The notes beneath the pieces were generated by a model. It did not search any database. It was given only the letters and a program-made list of their open reading frames with translations, and was not told where the DNA came from. Shown here in pieces: positions 51,639-60,830 of a DNA stretch of 64,000 bases. Origin of the DNA: AP-15 sp963700195 (lineage in GTDB: Bacteria; Pseudomonadota; Alphaproteobacteria; ATCC43930; CGMCC-115725). The stretch covers positions 248,001 through 312,000 of the forward strand of contig CAVOWQ010000031.1 in NCBI GenBank assembly GCA_963700195.1, given 5' to 3'. Every line of letters starts with the position of its first letter. The first letter of the stretch is position 1. The translations under genes and the position numbers were made by a program.

Positions 51639-53437
51639 GCTCCGTCCTCTCCTGTATCGGCTTCTTCTCCGGGGTCTTCCGGAGATGCCTCATCCCCGTC
51701 GGGCCCCGCAGCCGCAAACCGCTCACGAATGGCGGCGATCGTCGCCCCCGGAAACGTCTCGAACACCGCCTGAACCAACGGATGGCTCGTCACCTCGTTC
51801 CGCAGATCCCGCTGGCGGCGCTCCTCCTGCTCGCGCAGGGTCGGCTCTCCTTCCGCCTCGGAAACGGCGATCAGCCAACGGCTTCCGGTCCAATCGCTCA
51901 GCAGCTGGCCGAGGCGGTTCGTCAGATCGCGCGGTGCGCTGGAAGCCGGGCGGACCTCGATCCGCCCGGGCTCGAAATGAACCAGATGGATATCCGACCA
52001 GAGGTGTGAGCGGAGCAGCGCCTCGCGCTTCCGGTCGAACAACGCGATGACCTCGGTAAAACTTTGGGGCATCGGGTCATGCGCAGGCTGGGTGCCGGGG
52101 ACGTGAAGCTCGGCGGGAAGCTCGGCAATGGCTCGCACTGCATTCCCGGCGGTCGGGCGCGATCGCGCGGTTTCCGTGGGCTGCACAACGGCAACGGCGG
52201 GGGAAGGGGCAGTCACGTTCGACGCCATGGCCGTGCTGATGCCCCTGCTTCCTGCTGGACTTCCGGCGACGCCCGGGGCTGCCGCGAACGAGCGGACCAG
52301 CTCGGCCGGCGCCGGCAGATCGGCGATGTAGGCGAGACGCACGAGCACCATTTCGGCGGCCTGGATCGGCCAAGGTGCCATCTGCACCTCTTCGAGGCCC
52401 TTCAGCAGCATCTGCCAAACCCGGGCGAGGACCGGTATCGTCAGCTTTCCGGCGAGCGGCCGGGCCCTCGCCCGGTCGCCTTCGGCGATCGGATCGCCGG
52501 TGCCGGCCTCAGGTGCGAGTTTCAGCCGGGTCAAGAAATGGCTGAGGTCGAGAAGATCTTGCAAGACCATCAACGGGTCCGCCCCGCCCTGATAAAGGTG
52601 ACCCATCTCCGCGAGCGCAGCCGGCGCATCGCCGCGCAACACGCTCTCCAGCAAATCGAAAACGAGCCCGCGATCGGCGATCCCCAGCATGTCGTGCACG
52701 GCGGCTTCCGCAACCCGCCCGCCCGAGAGAGCGATCGCCTGGTCGAGCAGAGACAGCCCGTCGCGCACCGAGCCGTCGGCGGCGCGGGCGATCAGCGCTA
52801 GGGCTGCCGGCTCGATCTCGACGCCCTCCGCCTCGGCGATCCGACGATAATGCGGGATCAGCTGTTCGACCGGGACCCGGCGCAACGAGAAACGCTGGCA
52901 GCGCGACAAGACTGTAACCGGAACTTTGTTGATCTCGGTCGTCGCGAACACGAATTTCACGTCGGGCGGCGGCTCTTCGAGCGTCTTCAACAGCGCGTTG
53001 AAGGCATTTTTCGAAAGCATGTGCACTTCGTCGATGATGTAGACCTTGTAGCGTCCCGAGACCGGCCGGTAGCGCACCCCCTCGGTCAACTCGCGGATAT
53101 CGTCGACGCCGGTGCGCGAAGCGGCGTCCATCTCCATCACATCGACATGGCGGTCGTCGGCGATCGCCAGGCACTGCTCGCACCGGCCGCACGGTTCTGC
53201 CGTCGAGCCGCCGGAGCCGTCGGATCCGACGCAATTGAGGGCACGCGCCAGAATTCGGGCCGTCGTCGTCTTGCCGACGCCGCGCACGCCGGTGAGAATA
53301 AAGGCATGGGCGATCCGCCCCGTCGCGATCGCGTTCGACAGGGTGCGCACCATCGCCTCTTGCCCGATCAGCTCGGCGAAGGTCGAAGGCCGATATTTGC
53401 GTGCAAGGACGCGATATGCCGCCGCCGAATCGCTCAT
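51635..53437 (-). CDS. dnaX: DNA polymerase III subunits gamma/tau
   Basis: A 600-aa clamp-loader ATPase: YRVLARKYRPSTFAELIGQE, Walker A GVRGVGKTTTARILARAL, four zinc-binding Cys (CVGSDG, then CGRCEQC), Walker B VYIIDEVHMLSKNAFNALLK and sensor LSRCQRFSLRRV. The C-terminal tau region is acidic/Ala-rich and ends in GEEADTGEDGA. ATG at 53437 (MSDSAAAYRVLARKYRP). No obvious slippery A6 motif for gamma was identified. It heads the dnaX-ybaB-recR operon and lies just downstream of the SRP RNA gene. Confidence 0.97.
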   Translation of the reverse strand: MSDSAAAYRVLARKYRPSTFAELIGQEAMVRTLSNAIATGRIAHAFILTGVRGVGKTTTARILARALNCVGSDGSGGSTAEPCGRCEQCLAIADDRHVDVMEMDAASRTGVDDIRELTEGVRYRPVSGRYKVYIIDEVHMLSKNAFNALLKTLEEPPPDVKFVFATTEINKVPVTVLSRCQRFSLRRVPVEQLIPHYRRIAEAEGVEIEPAALALIARAADGSVRDGLSLLDQAIALSGGRVAEAAVHDMLGIADRGLVFDLLESVLRGDAPAALAEMGHLYQGGADPLMVLQDLLDLSHFLTRLKLAPEAGTGDPIAEGDRARARPLAGKLTIPVLARVWQMLLKGLEEVQMAPWPIQAAEMVLVRLAYIADLPAPAELVRSFAAAPGVAGSPAGSRGISTAMASNVTAPSPAVAVVQPTETARSRPTAGNAVRAIAELPAELHVPGTQPAHDPMPQSFTEVIALFDRKREALLRSHLWSDIHLVHFEPGRIEVRPASSAPRDLTNRLGQLLSDWTGSRWLIAVSEAEGEPTLREQEERRQRDLRNEVTSHPLVQAVFETFPGATIAAIRERFAAAGPDGDEASPEDPGEEADTGEDGA

Positions 53438-53462
53438 TCCCGTTAGACCGTGTCGACACAAA

Positions 53463-53558
53463 GGAGACCGGACGGACGACCCAGGTCGGGGCTCGTTACG
53501 GCTGCTTCCTTCCGGACCTGACCGGGTTGGCGAGGGACCTGTCCGCCGCCGGCCTCCC
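53463..53558 (-). ncRNA. ffs: Bacterial small signal recognition particle RNA (4.5S)
   Basis: On the minus strand the conserved SRP domain IV is complete: GTCCGGAAGGAAGCAGCC around 53498-53515, flanked by GGTCAG on one side. The ends pair as a long hairpin (GGGAGGCCGG near 53549-53558 with CCGGTCTCC near 53463-53471). The length of about 96 nt fits the small Gram-negative type. It binds Ffh for co-translational membrane targeting. It lies 25 bases upstream of dnaX, a common alphaproteobacterial position. Confidence 0.93.
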
Positions 53559-53624
53559 TTGGCACTATATCAGCTGTCGGCGATGCCGGGGCAAGCGTGC
53601 TTGTGCGGCGAAGGGCTCTCCCAG

Positions 53625-54761
53625 TCAGTGGCGCATGAAATAGACGCGATGGAGCTGGTCGCGGAAGCTGCGGCTGGCGGCGAGCGCGGTCTCGAAATCG
53701 GTCTTGCCGAGCACATAGGTGTCGACATCGCCCTCGGCGACGACGGTGGCGTTGCGCGGCTCACCGCTGATCAGCGCAACCTCGCCGAAGAAATCGCCCG
53801 ACCTCAACCGCGCCACCTCGTGATCGGCGCGGATCACGTCGACCTCGCCATCCGAGATCACGAAAAACTCTTCCCCGGGCTCCCCCTCGCGAACGATGGT
53901 CTCGCCGGCAGTGAAATGGCGTTTCTTGACGTGCTCCGCGACATCGCTGAGCTGCTGAGGCGTCAACGCCTTGAACAGATCGATCGGGCGCAGGAACTCG
54001 CAGATCCGCAGCGCATCGTGCAGCACCACATCGGACATGATCCGGCCGTCCACCATGTGGACCAGGCGGTCGGCCGAATTGATGATCCGGTGGTCGTGGG
54101 TGACCATCATCACGGCCGCGCCATAGTCGATTGTGGTCTGCTTGAGCAGATTGATGACGTTCATCGTCGAATCCTTGTCGAGCGCGGCGGTCGGCTCGTC
54201 GGCAAGGATCAGCCTGGGCTGATTGACGAGCGCGCGGCCGATCGCAACCCGCTGGCGCTCGCCGCCGGAGAGGAACCTCGGCTTGTGGTCGATGCGGTGG
54301 CCGAGCCCCAGACGCTCCAGAATCCCGGCACAGCGCTGCCGCATCTCCCCGAGTGCGCCGTTGGCGAGTTGCGCCGCCATCTTGACGTTTTCGTACGCCG
54401 AGAGCGCGTCGAACAGATTGTGCATTTGGAAGATGAAACCGATGTCGCGGCGCACCTCCACGAGCTCGCTGCCGCCGAGTTGCGACAGGTCGCGGCCGAG
54501 CACGTCGATCCTGCCTTCCTGCGCCGAGCGCAATGCCCCGATCAAGGTTAACAAAGTGGTCTTGCCGGCCCCCGAGGGTCCGGTCATTACGACGAGCTGA
54601 CCCGCGGGAATCGCGATCGAGTTGCCGAAGAGGACCTGGTTGCGCGCTTCGCCTTCACCGTAATAGTGGTTCAGCCCGTGCACCCGCACGGCCGGTTCCA
54701 GTGGTGCAGGCCCCGCGACCGGCAACGCCTCCGCTCGCTCGGCGACGAGAGCGGCGCACAT
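53625..54761 (-). CDS. DevA-type ABC transporter ATPase fused to a cyclic-nucleotide-binding domain
   Basis: A 378-aa two-part protein. Residues about 20-245 are a MacB/LolD/DevA-type ATPase: Walker A TGPSGAGKTTLLTLIGAL, signature LSGGERQRVAIGRALV, Walker B LILADEPTAALD, switch His in MVTHDHRI. Residues about 255-375 are a Crp-like cyclic-nucleotide-binding barrel (AGETIVREGEPGEEFFVISD) with a phosphate-binding cassette GDFFGEVALISGEPRNATVV that keeps the Glu and Arg. This suggests export regulated by cAMP or cGMP. Its ATG shares a base with the stop of the permease gene (TGATG). Confidence 0.9.
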   Translation of the reverse strand: MCAALVAERAEALPVAGPAPLEPAVRVHGLNHYYGEGEARNQVLFGNSIAIPAGQLVVMTGPSGAGKTTLLTLIGALRSAQEGRIDVLGRDLSQLGGSELVEVRRDIGFIFQMHNLFDALSAYENVKMAAQLANGALGEMRQRCAGILERLGLGHRIDHKPRFLSGGERQRVAIGRALVNQPRLILADEPTAALDKDSTMNVINLLKQTTIDYGAAVMMVTHDHRIINSADRLVHMVDGRIMSDVVLHDALRICEFLRPIDLFKALTPQQLSDVAEHVKKRHFTAGETIVREGEPGEEFFVISDGEVDVIRADHEVARLRSGDFFGEVALISGEPRNATVVAEGDVDTYVLGKTDFETALAASRSFRDQLHRVYFMRH

Positions 54762-55957
54762 CAGAACACCTCGGCCGGGTCGGCCGTGATCACCCGCCGG
54801 ACGGCCATTGCCGCCGAGACCAGACACATCCCCAGGGTCAGGCCGAGGCTGACGAGCGTCACCCTCATGGTCATGTGCAGCGGCAACAGCGCTAACCGAC
54901 CAATGACGTAATAAAGCAGGAGGCTCAGCAGCAATGCCGGGACCCACCCCGCCAAGGCATTGAACCCCGCCTGTTCGAACACCACACGCAGCAGGTAGCC
55001 GGTTGGATATCCCATCGCCTTCAATGTCGCATATTGCGGCAGCTGATCGGAAAGATCGGTGTAGGTGACTTGATACGAGATCAGCATTCCAACCACAAAC
55101 CCGACAATAGTCCCCATCGCAAAGATCGGTCCGGCCGACGACACGTCTGCCTGAAACTTGCGCTCGAACTCGATCAGCTGCGGCTTGGTGAACACCGCGA
55201 TCGTGCCAGGTAATGCTTTTCTCAAGGATTGCTGGACCGTGGCGGGATCATTGCCGGGGTTCACCTTGAGGACCCCGAGATCGACGGTAGCGGGATTGCC
55301 GTGCAGCAGGCTCACGAAGGTGCGGTCGCTCATAATAACCGTGCCGTCGCTCTGAAAATCGGGGCCGAGAGCAAAGCCGCCGACGATTTTGACTTTGGTG
55401 CCGTTGAGCTCGGCTTCCGTCGCGTCGCTGTCCATGCCTAGAAAGCGCCGGGCGCGCCGGTCGACGAGCACGGTATTCGCTTCCTTCAATTTACCGCGGT
55501 CGGCGTTGACATCGGCGAACGTAAATACCGGCGCATCAAGATCGAAACCAAAGGCGCGGACCAGAAAAACCTTGCCGTCGATCGGGTTCTTCCAGAAAAA
55601 ATTGAACCAATCGGCATAAAGAGGGCGCGCGCTCGCGACACCCGGCACATTGCGCGCCTTATCGAGGTCGGCGCGAGGAAACGGGTCGCGGGTGGCAAAC
55701 TGATATTTATGGACGCTCTGCAGCAGAATATCGCCGTCGAGGGCGCGGATGACCGCGAACGCGCTCTCGAAGAAGGCCTGTTCGAAGCCGAGCTGCATCA
55801 GCATGAGCAGCACCGCGAAGCCGATCCCGCCGGCCGAGCGCAGCAGCCGAGATTTGTTCGAAACAAGATTGCGCCAGGCGAGCGGGACCGAGCCCGGACG
55901 CGCTATTCGAGCGAGCCCCGCAGGAGGGTGTCGGAGGGGAGCAGAGGGAGCCGACAA
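54761..55957 (-). CDS. DevC-type ABC transporter permease, second copy
   Basis: A 398-aa FtsX/MacB-like permease. One N-terminal helix (GGIGFAVLLMLMQLGFEQAF), a large periplasmic domain (about 60-265), then three C-terminal helices beginning PIFAMGTIVGFVVGMLISYQ and DQLPQYATLKAMGYPTGYLL. The DevC subgroup normally works with a DevB/HlyD adaptor and TolC. The ATG at 55957 lies 12 bases after the stop of a related permease, and it is coupled to the ATPase downstream. Two different permeases suggest a heterodimer. Confidence 0.9.
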   Translation of the reverse strand: MSAPSAPLRHPPAGLARIARPGSVPLAWRNLVSNKSRLLRSAGGIGFAVLLMLMQLGFEQAFFESAFAVIRALDGDILLQSVHKYQFATRDPFPRADLDKARNVPGVASARPLYADWFNFFWKNPIDGKVFLVRAFGFDLDAPVFTFADVNADRGKLKEANTVLVDRRARRFLGMDSDATEAELNGTKVKIVGGFALGPDFQSDGTVIMSDRTFVSLLHGNPATVDLGVLKVNPGNDPATVQQSLRKALPGTIAVFTKPQLIEFERKFQADVSSAGPIFAMGTIVGFVVGMLISYQVTYTDLSDQLPQYATLKAMGYPTGYLLRVVFEQAGFNALAGWVPALLLSLLLYYVIGRLALLPLHMTMRVTLVSLGLTLGMCLVSAAMAVRRVITADPAEVF

Positions 55958-55969
55958 AACGCCGCCTTC

Positions 55970-57100
55970 TCAGAACACGTCCGCGGGCGCGACGCGACGC
56001 AGAATGCCGACCGACAGCAGCGCCGAAATCAAGGCCATGGCGACAGCAGCGACAAACACGGCGAGGAGGCGCATCTCACTCATTATCACCGGCAGCAGCG
56101 TTTCCTGTCGGATGACCGAGTAGAGCCCCAATGCAGCACCCAGGGCCGGAACGAACCCGGCGATGACGATCAGCAGCGACATCGTGCTGACCGTCCAGGC
56201 CAGAGACCCGTCGGGATAGCCAATCGCCTTTAGGGTGGCGAATTGCGGCAGTTGCCGGCTGACCTGCGTCGAGACGATCTGATAGACGATCATGATCCCG
56301 ACCACAAAGGAGATCAGCAGCCCCGATCCGAAGATGATCCCGACCGAAGTGCGGGTCGTCCAATACGCTGTTTCATGGGCTTCGAGGGCCTTGCGGGTAA
56401 AGACCTGGAGGCCGGAGCCGACCGCTTTGCGCAAATCGTCGGCGGCTTTATCGGGATCCACCCCGGGCTTCAGCTGGATCGCGCCGAGATTGACGATGTT
56501 GAGGCCCCGTTGCGGAAACAGCCGGGCAAAATTTGCCTCGCTTGCCATTATGACGCCGAGGCCCATGAACCCGGTGCCCAGCACATACTGCCCCCCGATC
56601 GTGATTTTGCGGTCGGAGATCTCGACGATCCGGCCGGTGTCGAGCGGCCCGAACATCGGGCGGGTGGTGCTGTCGACGAGAACCGTATCGGCCCGCTCCA
56701 AGACGCTGGTCTGCCGGTTGATACTGTCGGGAATGAAGACGTGGCTCTCGGGGTCGAAGCCGATCACAAAAACATCCGGCCACACGCCTCCTTCGCCGCT
56801 CTTCCATTTGGCAAAGCCGAAATAGATCGGAGCCGCCTTCTCGACATCGGGCGACGACCGGACCGGGCCTAGTTGGCTGAGCGGAAAAGCGCCTGGCTGA
56901 GCCTGATACTCGTATTCGTTCGAGGCGAGCAGCAAGTCAAAACTCATATTGTCATAGAGCAACAGGCCGCCGCGCGGTACGGCGTAGAAAAAGCCGAGCT
57001 CGACGAAGACGAGGAGGATCGCCATGAAGATCCCGATCAGGGCGAGCGCGGTCCGCCTCTTGTCATAAGTCAAGATGCGCCAGGCGAGCGGAACTCTCAC
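55970..57100 (-). CDS. DevC-type ABC transporter permease, first copy
   Basis: A 376-aa permease related to the next gene: VRVPLAWRILTYDKRRTALA, helix LIGIFMAILLVFVELGFFYA, a periplasmic domain, then SVGIIFGSGLLISFVVGIMI and SRQLPQFATLKAIGYPDGSL. The start is taken as GTG 57100, since it begins the family's N-terminal R-x-PLAWRxL motif; the frame is open further upstream but carries no family sequence there. It is the first gene of the permease-permease-ATPase unit. No HlyD/DevB adaptor gene precedes it. Confidence 0.88.
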   Translation of the reverse strand: MRVPLAWRILTYDKRRTALALIGIFMAILLVFVELGFFYAVPRGGLLLYDNMSFDLLLASNEYEYQAQPGAFPLSQLGPVRSSPDVEKAAPIYFGFAKWKSGEGGVWPDVFVIGFDPESHVFIPDSINRQTSVLERADTVLVDSTTRPMFGPLDTGRIVEISDRKITIGGQYVLGTGFMGLGVIMASEANFARLFPQRGLNIVNLGAIQLKPGVDPDKAADDLRKAVGSGLQVFTRKALEAHETAYWTTRTSVGIIFGSGLLISFVVGIMIVYQIVSTQVSRQLPQFATLKAIGYPDGSLAWTVSTMSLLIVIAGFVPALGAALGLYSVIRQETLLPVIMSEMRLLAVFVAAVAMALISALLSVGILRRVAPADVF

Positions 57101-57399
57101 GGTTGGCCGGCTCGGTTCCCGCTGCGATGATTGCGAAGGAGCGCAGGCGCTGTCACAACTCCAACCCCGTCTTTCGCACGTACCGCCACCCGTTGCCTGC
57201 GCGAGCTCTGTCGGACTGTAAGAATGCGCAGATCGCCGGGTCAAGCCCCTGGCCTGTAATCGTCGCGGTTCGCCGATCCGATACGGCTGACGCTCGTCGG
57301 GACAAGTTGCTTCGATCCATGGCCTCGCATCCGTCGAAGTCGACCCGCACCGCACAATGGAGGGCCCCCGCCGGCAGGCTTGGCCGGTTTGTTGGCGGC

Positions 57400-58115
57400 T
57401 TGTGGGCAATCCAGCCGAAGCTGGCAACCGATCCCAATGCGCTTGCACCACCCTCCGCGACAAAATCATGGTCGCCGGAAGGGGCAACGCGTATTCCGAG
57501 CGGCAAGGCCACGCTGGATGCGTTTGCGGCCCCCACGCAGCCGTCTCCCGCTGCAATTCAGCCTGGGCTCGTCTACGACTTGCCGAATCCGGTCGACCTC
57601 GCGCAGCAAACAACCCCGAGAAGCGTGCGGCGTGGGAAGCAACACGCGCCCCCGCCGCCAGGCTCGGGATTGCGGAGGGCGACTACCTACCGACGCTCGC
57701 CGCGATTGGCATGGTAAGCTATGTCCATCTCGCGGACTACGACAAGATGGGCCCGTTCCTGGTCCGCACCGGTGTGCTCGAGCCGTTGGTGCGGCTGGAT
57801 TGGCTGTTGCCGGATTTCGGTCGGCGCACCGCGGATCTCGACAGCGCGGCCCAGACCCTGCTCGCCGCTAACCTGCAGTTCAACCGCAAGCAGCAAAGCG
57901 TGATATTCGCTGTGCAGAAGGCGTATTTCGCCTTCGATGCCAGCCGCGCCCGGGTCAGGGCTCGGGAGACGGCGCTGAAAGCCGCATCCGCAGTGGAACA
58001 AACAACCGGCATACGTAGCCGCAGCGGGGCTCGCCTCGGTTACCGACACGCTCTTCGCGCGCCGGGTGGTATTGCAGCAGCAACTGCCAGCCAGTAATGG
58101 AAATCAGACGGATGC
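57400..58115 (+). pseudogene. TolC-family outer-membrane factor remnant
   Basis: TolC-like pieces occur in successive frames: NALAPPSATKSWSPEGATRI and GLVYDLPNPVDLAQQ, then (shift near 57608) ANNPEKRAAWEATRAPAARL, GIAEGDYLPTLAAIGMVSYV and AVQKAYFAFDASRARVRARE, then (shift near 58010) GLASVTDTLFARRVVLQQQ. The C-terminal half of the barrel and helices is missing. It is divergent from the DevC-DevC-DevA genes, so the exporter appears to have lost its local outer-membrane partner. Confidence 0.65.
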
Positions 58116-58300
58116 GACTTCCGCTCAGGCGGGTCATCGGTCATCTCTCGACCCTAAGCGGAAGTTCGCGATCGAATGTCGGAACTATTGATGTGCGCCC
58201 GAAACACAAAAACGTCGTGGGGCAGGCGGCCCAACCGAGTTGTCCCGAAAAGCAGCGAAAGTACAAGCACAGGGCTCTACGATTTCTTAAACATGGCCGT

Positions 58301-59021
58301 TTAGGTTAGAAGGGCGCCGCCGTCAACAACCAATACCTGCCCGGTCGCATAGCTCTGGCCCATCAGGTAGAGATACGCTTCCGCGATCTCGACGGGCTCC
58401 GCAATATGGCCGACCGGCAAGCGTTCGGCCGTTTGCCAGTACAGCGCCTCGCGATCGGCCTCTGGCATTCCGGCCCAAAGCGGCGTCTTCACCACACCAG
58501 GCGAGACGATATTGACGCGGATCGGTGCCAGCTCGACCGCAAGCGCGCGGGTCAGACCCTCCATCGCTGCGCAGATGCTCGCCGCCACCGACCAGCCCGG
58601 GCGCGGCCGCTGCCCGGCGATGCCGGAGGTAAAGACAATCGAGCCGCCTTCGCGAATGCTGCCGCTGCCGTGTTTGGCCGCGAGATAAGCACCCCAATAG
58701 CGCAGTCCGAAAAAGCGCTTTGCCGCCTCAGTGTCGGTATTCGTAAGACGGTCAAGCTGCAAGCTCTCGCCGGCAGTGAAGACAAGGTGATCGAAGCCGC
58801 CGAGCCGTTCGAACACCGTCCGCACCGCCGGCTCGTCGGCAAGATCAAGGGCATGGCCCTCGCTGCCTTCCGGCAGCGTACTCAACGCCTCGTCAACTCG
58901 CGCCCGCCGAACTCGAAGCGATGACCACCGTGGCGCGCTCGCGCGCCGCCGCCTGGGCGACGGCCAACCCGATCCCGGAACTGCCGCCGAGCACCACAAT
59001 GCGTCTTCCTTGCAAGGTCAT
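58301..59021 (-). pseudogene. Short-chain dehydrogenase/reductase, frameshifted
   Basis: The gene starts at ATG 59021 after GGAGGCAACC: MTLQGRRIVVLGGSSGIGLA (NAD(P)-binding GGSSGIG) and VAQAAARERATVVIASS, then hits a stop. From about 58910 the next frame continues ARVDEALSTLPEGSEGHALD, FDHLVFTAGES, SIVFTSGIAGQRPRPGWSVA and NIVSPGVVKTPLWAGM to the stop at 58301. The catalytic Tyr position of YxxxK is not obvious (GWSVAASICAAMEG). One indel separates the nucleotide-binding start from the rest. It is divergent from a LysR gene that may control it. Confidence 0.8.
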
Positions 59022-59117
59022 GGTTGCCTCCTCATCAGCGTGATGCGCTCGAATTAGGCTCGCCACAGCCTTGCCTCAAGAGCACTTTTGTCCACATAAT
59101 GCTGACAGAAAATCATC

Positions 59118-60074
59118 ATGGTCTTTGACAGCAGATTGCTTGCCGGCGTCGGGGTGCTCGCCGCCGTCGTGGAGAGCGGCAATTTCGCCAGAGCCGCCAA
59201 GGTGCTCGGTTTGACATCGTCAGGGGTCAGCCGCGCCGTGGCGCGGCTCGAAATGCGCCTCGGCGTGCGCCTGTTCGACCGGACGCCGCGCGCCGTGACC
59301 CTCACCGACGAAGGTCGCCGTTTCCACGCTCAGATTGGTCCACTACTCGCCGCGATCGAGGAGGCCGCGGACGAAGTGGGCGGCGCCGCTGCCGCAGTAC
59401 GCGGTCGGCTCCGCGTCAATGTCGACCCATGGTTTGCCCGCTGGGTACTGGCGCCGCGCTTGTCGGAATTTCTATCGGAATATCCGGCGCTGACGCTCGA
59501 ACTCGTGATCCGTGACACCTTGGGCGATCTGGTGAGAGAGGGCTTCGACGCCGCGGTACGTTTCGGCGAGCCGGAACCGTCCGGCCTCATCGTGCGCAAG
59601 CTGATGGAGACGCGGATTCTGACCTGCGCCGCACCAGCCTACCTGGCCCGCTACGGCCGGCCGCAGCACCCGCAGGATCTCGTGCAGCACGAATGCCTGC
59701 TGTTCCGCGACCCGGTAACCGGCCGGCCGTTCCCATGGGAGTTCCACCGCGGCGGCGAGGTGATCGAGGTCAAGGTCAGCGGCCGGCTGGTTGTCAACGA
59801 CCTTGCCACCAAGCTCAATGCCTGCGCGGCTGGGCACGGTATCTCGCAAAGCCTCGCCCTCGGTCTTGATCCGCTGCTGGAAAGCGGCGAACTGGTCCAG
59901 ATCCTCTCGGATTGGGCGGAGGAGCATTTTCCGCTCTATGCGTACCTCCCGTCGAGGCATCTGCCGCCGGCAAAAGTACGCGCTTTCCTTGAATTTGTGC
60001 TTGCGAGCGTGGCTCGATCGCCCGAACTCGGTCACACCGCGAGTGACGAACGGCGGGCCCGCCCCGTGCATTGA
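59118..60074 (+). CDS. LysR-family transcriptional regulator
   Basis: A 318-aa regulator of the CrgA/DsdC-like type. Winged helix: LLAGVGVLAAVVESGNFARA, LTSSGVSRAVARLEMRLGVR, LFDRTPRAVTLTDEG. The effector domain has VRGRLRVNVDPWFARWVLAP, FDAAVRFGEPEPSGLIVRKL and CLLFRDPVTGRPFPWEFHR. It is divergent from the SDR gene with 96 bases between starts, the usual arrangement for LysR control. Confidence 0.92.
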   Translation: MVFDSRLLAGVGVLAAVVESGNFARAAKVLGLTSSGVSRAVARLEMRLGVRLFDRTPRAVTLTDEGRRFHAQIGPLLAAIEEAADEVGGAAAAVRGRLRVNVDPWFARWVLAPRLSEFLSEYPALTLELVIRDTLGDLVREGFDAAVRFGEPEPSGLIVRKLMETRILTCAAPAYLARYGRPQHPQDLVQHECLLFRDPVTGRPFPWEFHRGGEVIEVKVSGRLVVNDLATKLNACAAGHGISQSLALGLDPLLESGELVQILSDWAEEHFPLYAYLPSRHLPPAKVRAFLEFVLASVARSPELGHTASDERRARPVH

Positions 60075-60364
60075 CGAACCGGAGGGGGCTTGTGAGCGAC
60101 GCGTCGCTGTCAGCGCCTCTCGCCAATGCCAGCGCTCCGCCGAATTACAGCTTTTTGCCAAAGCGGGCCTATCAGCCTCGGGGACATCTGCCGGATTTGA
60201 TCTGCTAGGATGCCGTTCGGCGGGTTGTTCGAGCAACGGAGCCAGCATCCCGAAGTTCTTACCGGCTCACCCGAAATGGGAGTTGGGCGGCATGGACAAC
60301 CGGCTTAGGATTGACACCGGCACGGTCTCGACCGAGTGCCACGAGCCGATCATGGAGTAGCCTA

Positions 60365-60814
60365 ATGCCCCGTCTCATCGTTAATGGACAGACGCGAGAG
60401 GTCGATATCGACCCCGGCACCCCGTTGCTTTGGGTGCTGCGCGACACCTTGGGTCTGACCGGCACGAAATTCGGGTGCGGCATCGCGCAGTGCGGCGCCT
60501 GCACGGTCCATATCGACGGGGCCGCGACCCGGTCGTGCTCGGTGCCGGTCGGCGCCGTCGAGGGGACCCAGATCACGACGATCGAGGGGTTGCCGGCGAA
60601 CGGCGCTCTGCATCCCGTGCAACGAGCCTGGATCGCCCATGATGTCCCGCAATGCGGCTACTGCCAGAGCGGCATGATCATGGCCGTGGCGGCTCTCCTC
60701 AAAGACAAGCCGCAACCCACCGACGCCGATATCGACGCGGCGGTCACGAACATATGCCGCTGCGGCACCTATGCCCGCATTCGTGCGGCGATCCATACCG
60801 CCGCCGAGGCGTGA
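60365..60814 (+). CDS. iorA: [2Fe-2S]-binding subunit of an isoquinoline 1-oxidoreductase-like enzyme
   Basis: A 149-aa electron-transfer subunit with two [2Fe-2S] clusters. The plant-ferredoxin-type site is GTKFGCGIAQCGACTVHIDG with a later Cys (TRSCSVP). The second site is QCGYCQSGMIM and ICRCGTYARI. It partners the molybdenum subunit 16 bases downstream. It has no signal peptide of its own and may be carried across the membrane with its Tat-borne partner. ATG at 60365. Confidence 0.92.
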   Translation: MPRLIVNGQTREVDIDPGTPLLWVLRDTLGLTGTKFGCGIAQCGACTVHIDGAATRSCSVPVGAVEGTQITTIEGLPANGALHPVQRAWIAHDVPQCGYCQSGMIMAVAALLKDKPQPTDADIDAAVTNICRCGTYARIRAAIHTAAEA

Positions 60815-60830
60815 CACGGAGGGACACGCC

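Noticed and set aside
60292..60360. Short frame MDNRLRIDTGTVSTECHEP upstream of iorA
   Set aside because: Only 22 codons, no ribosome binding site and no recognisable family; could be a relic but cannot be supported.
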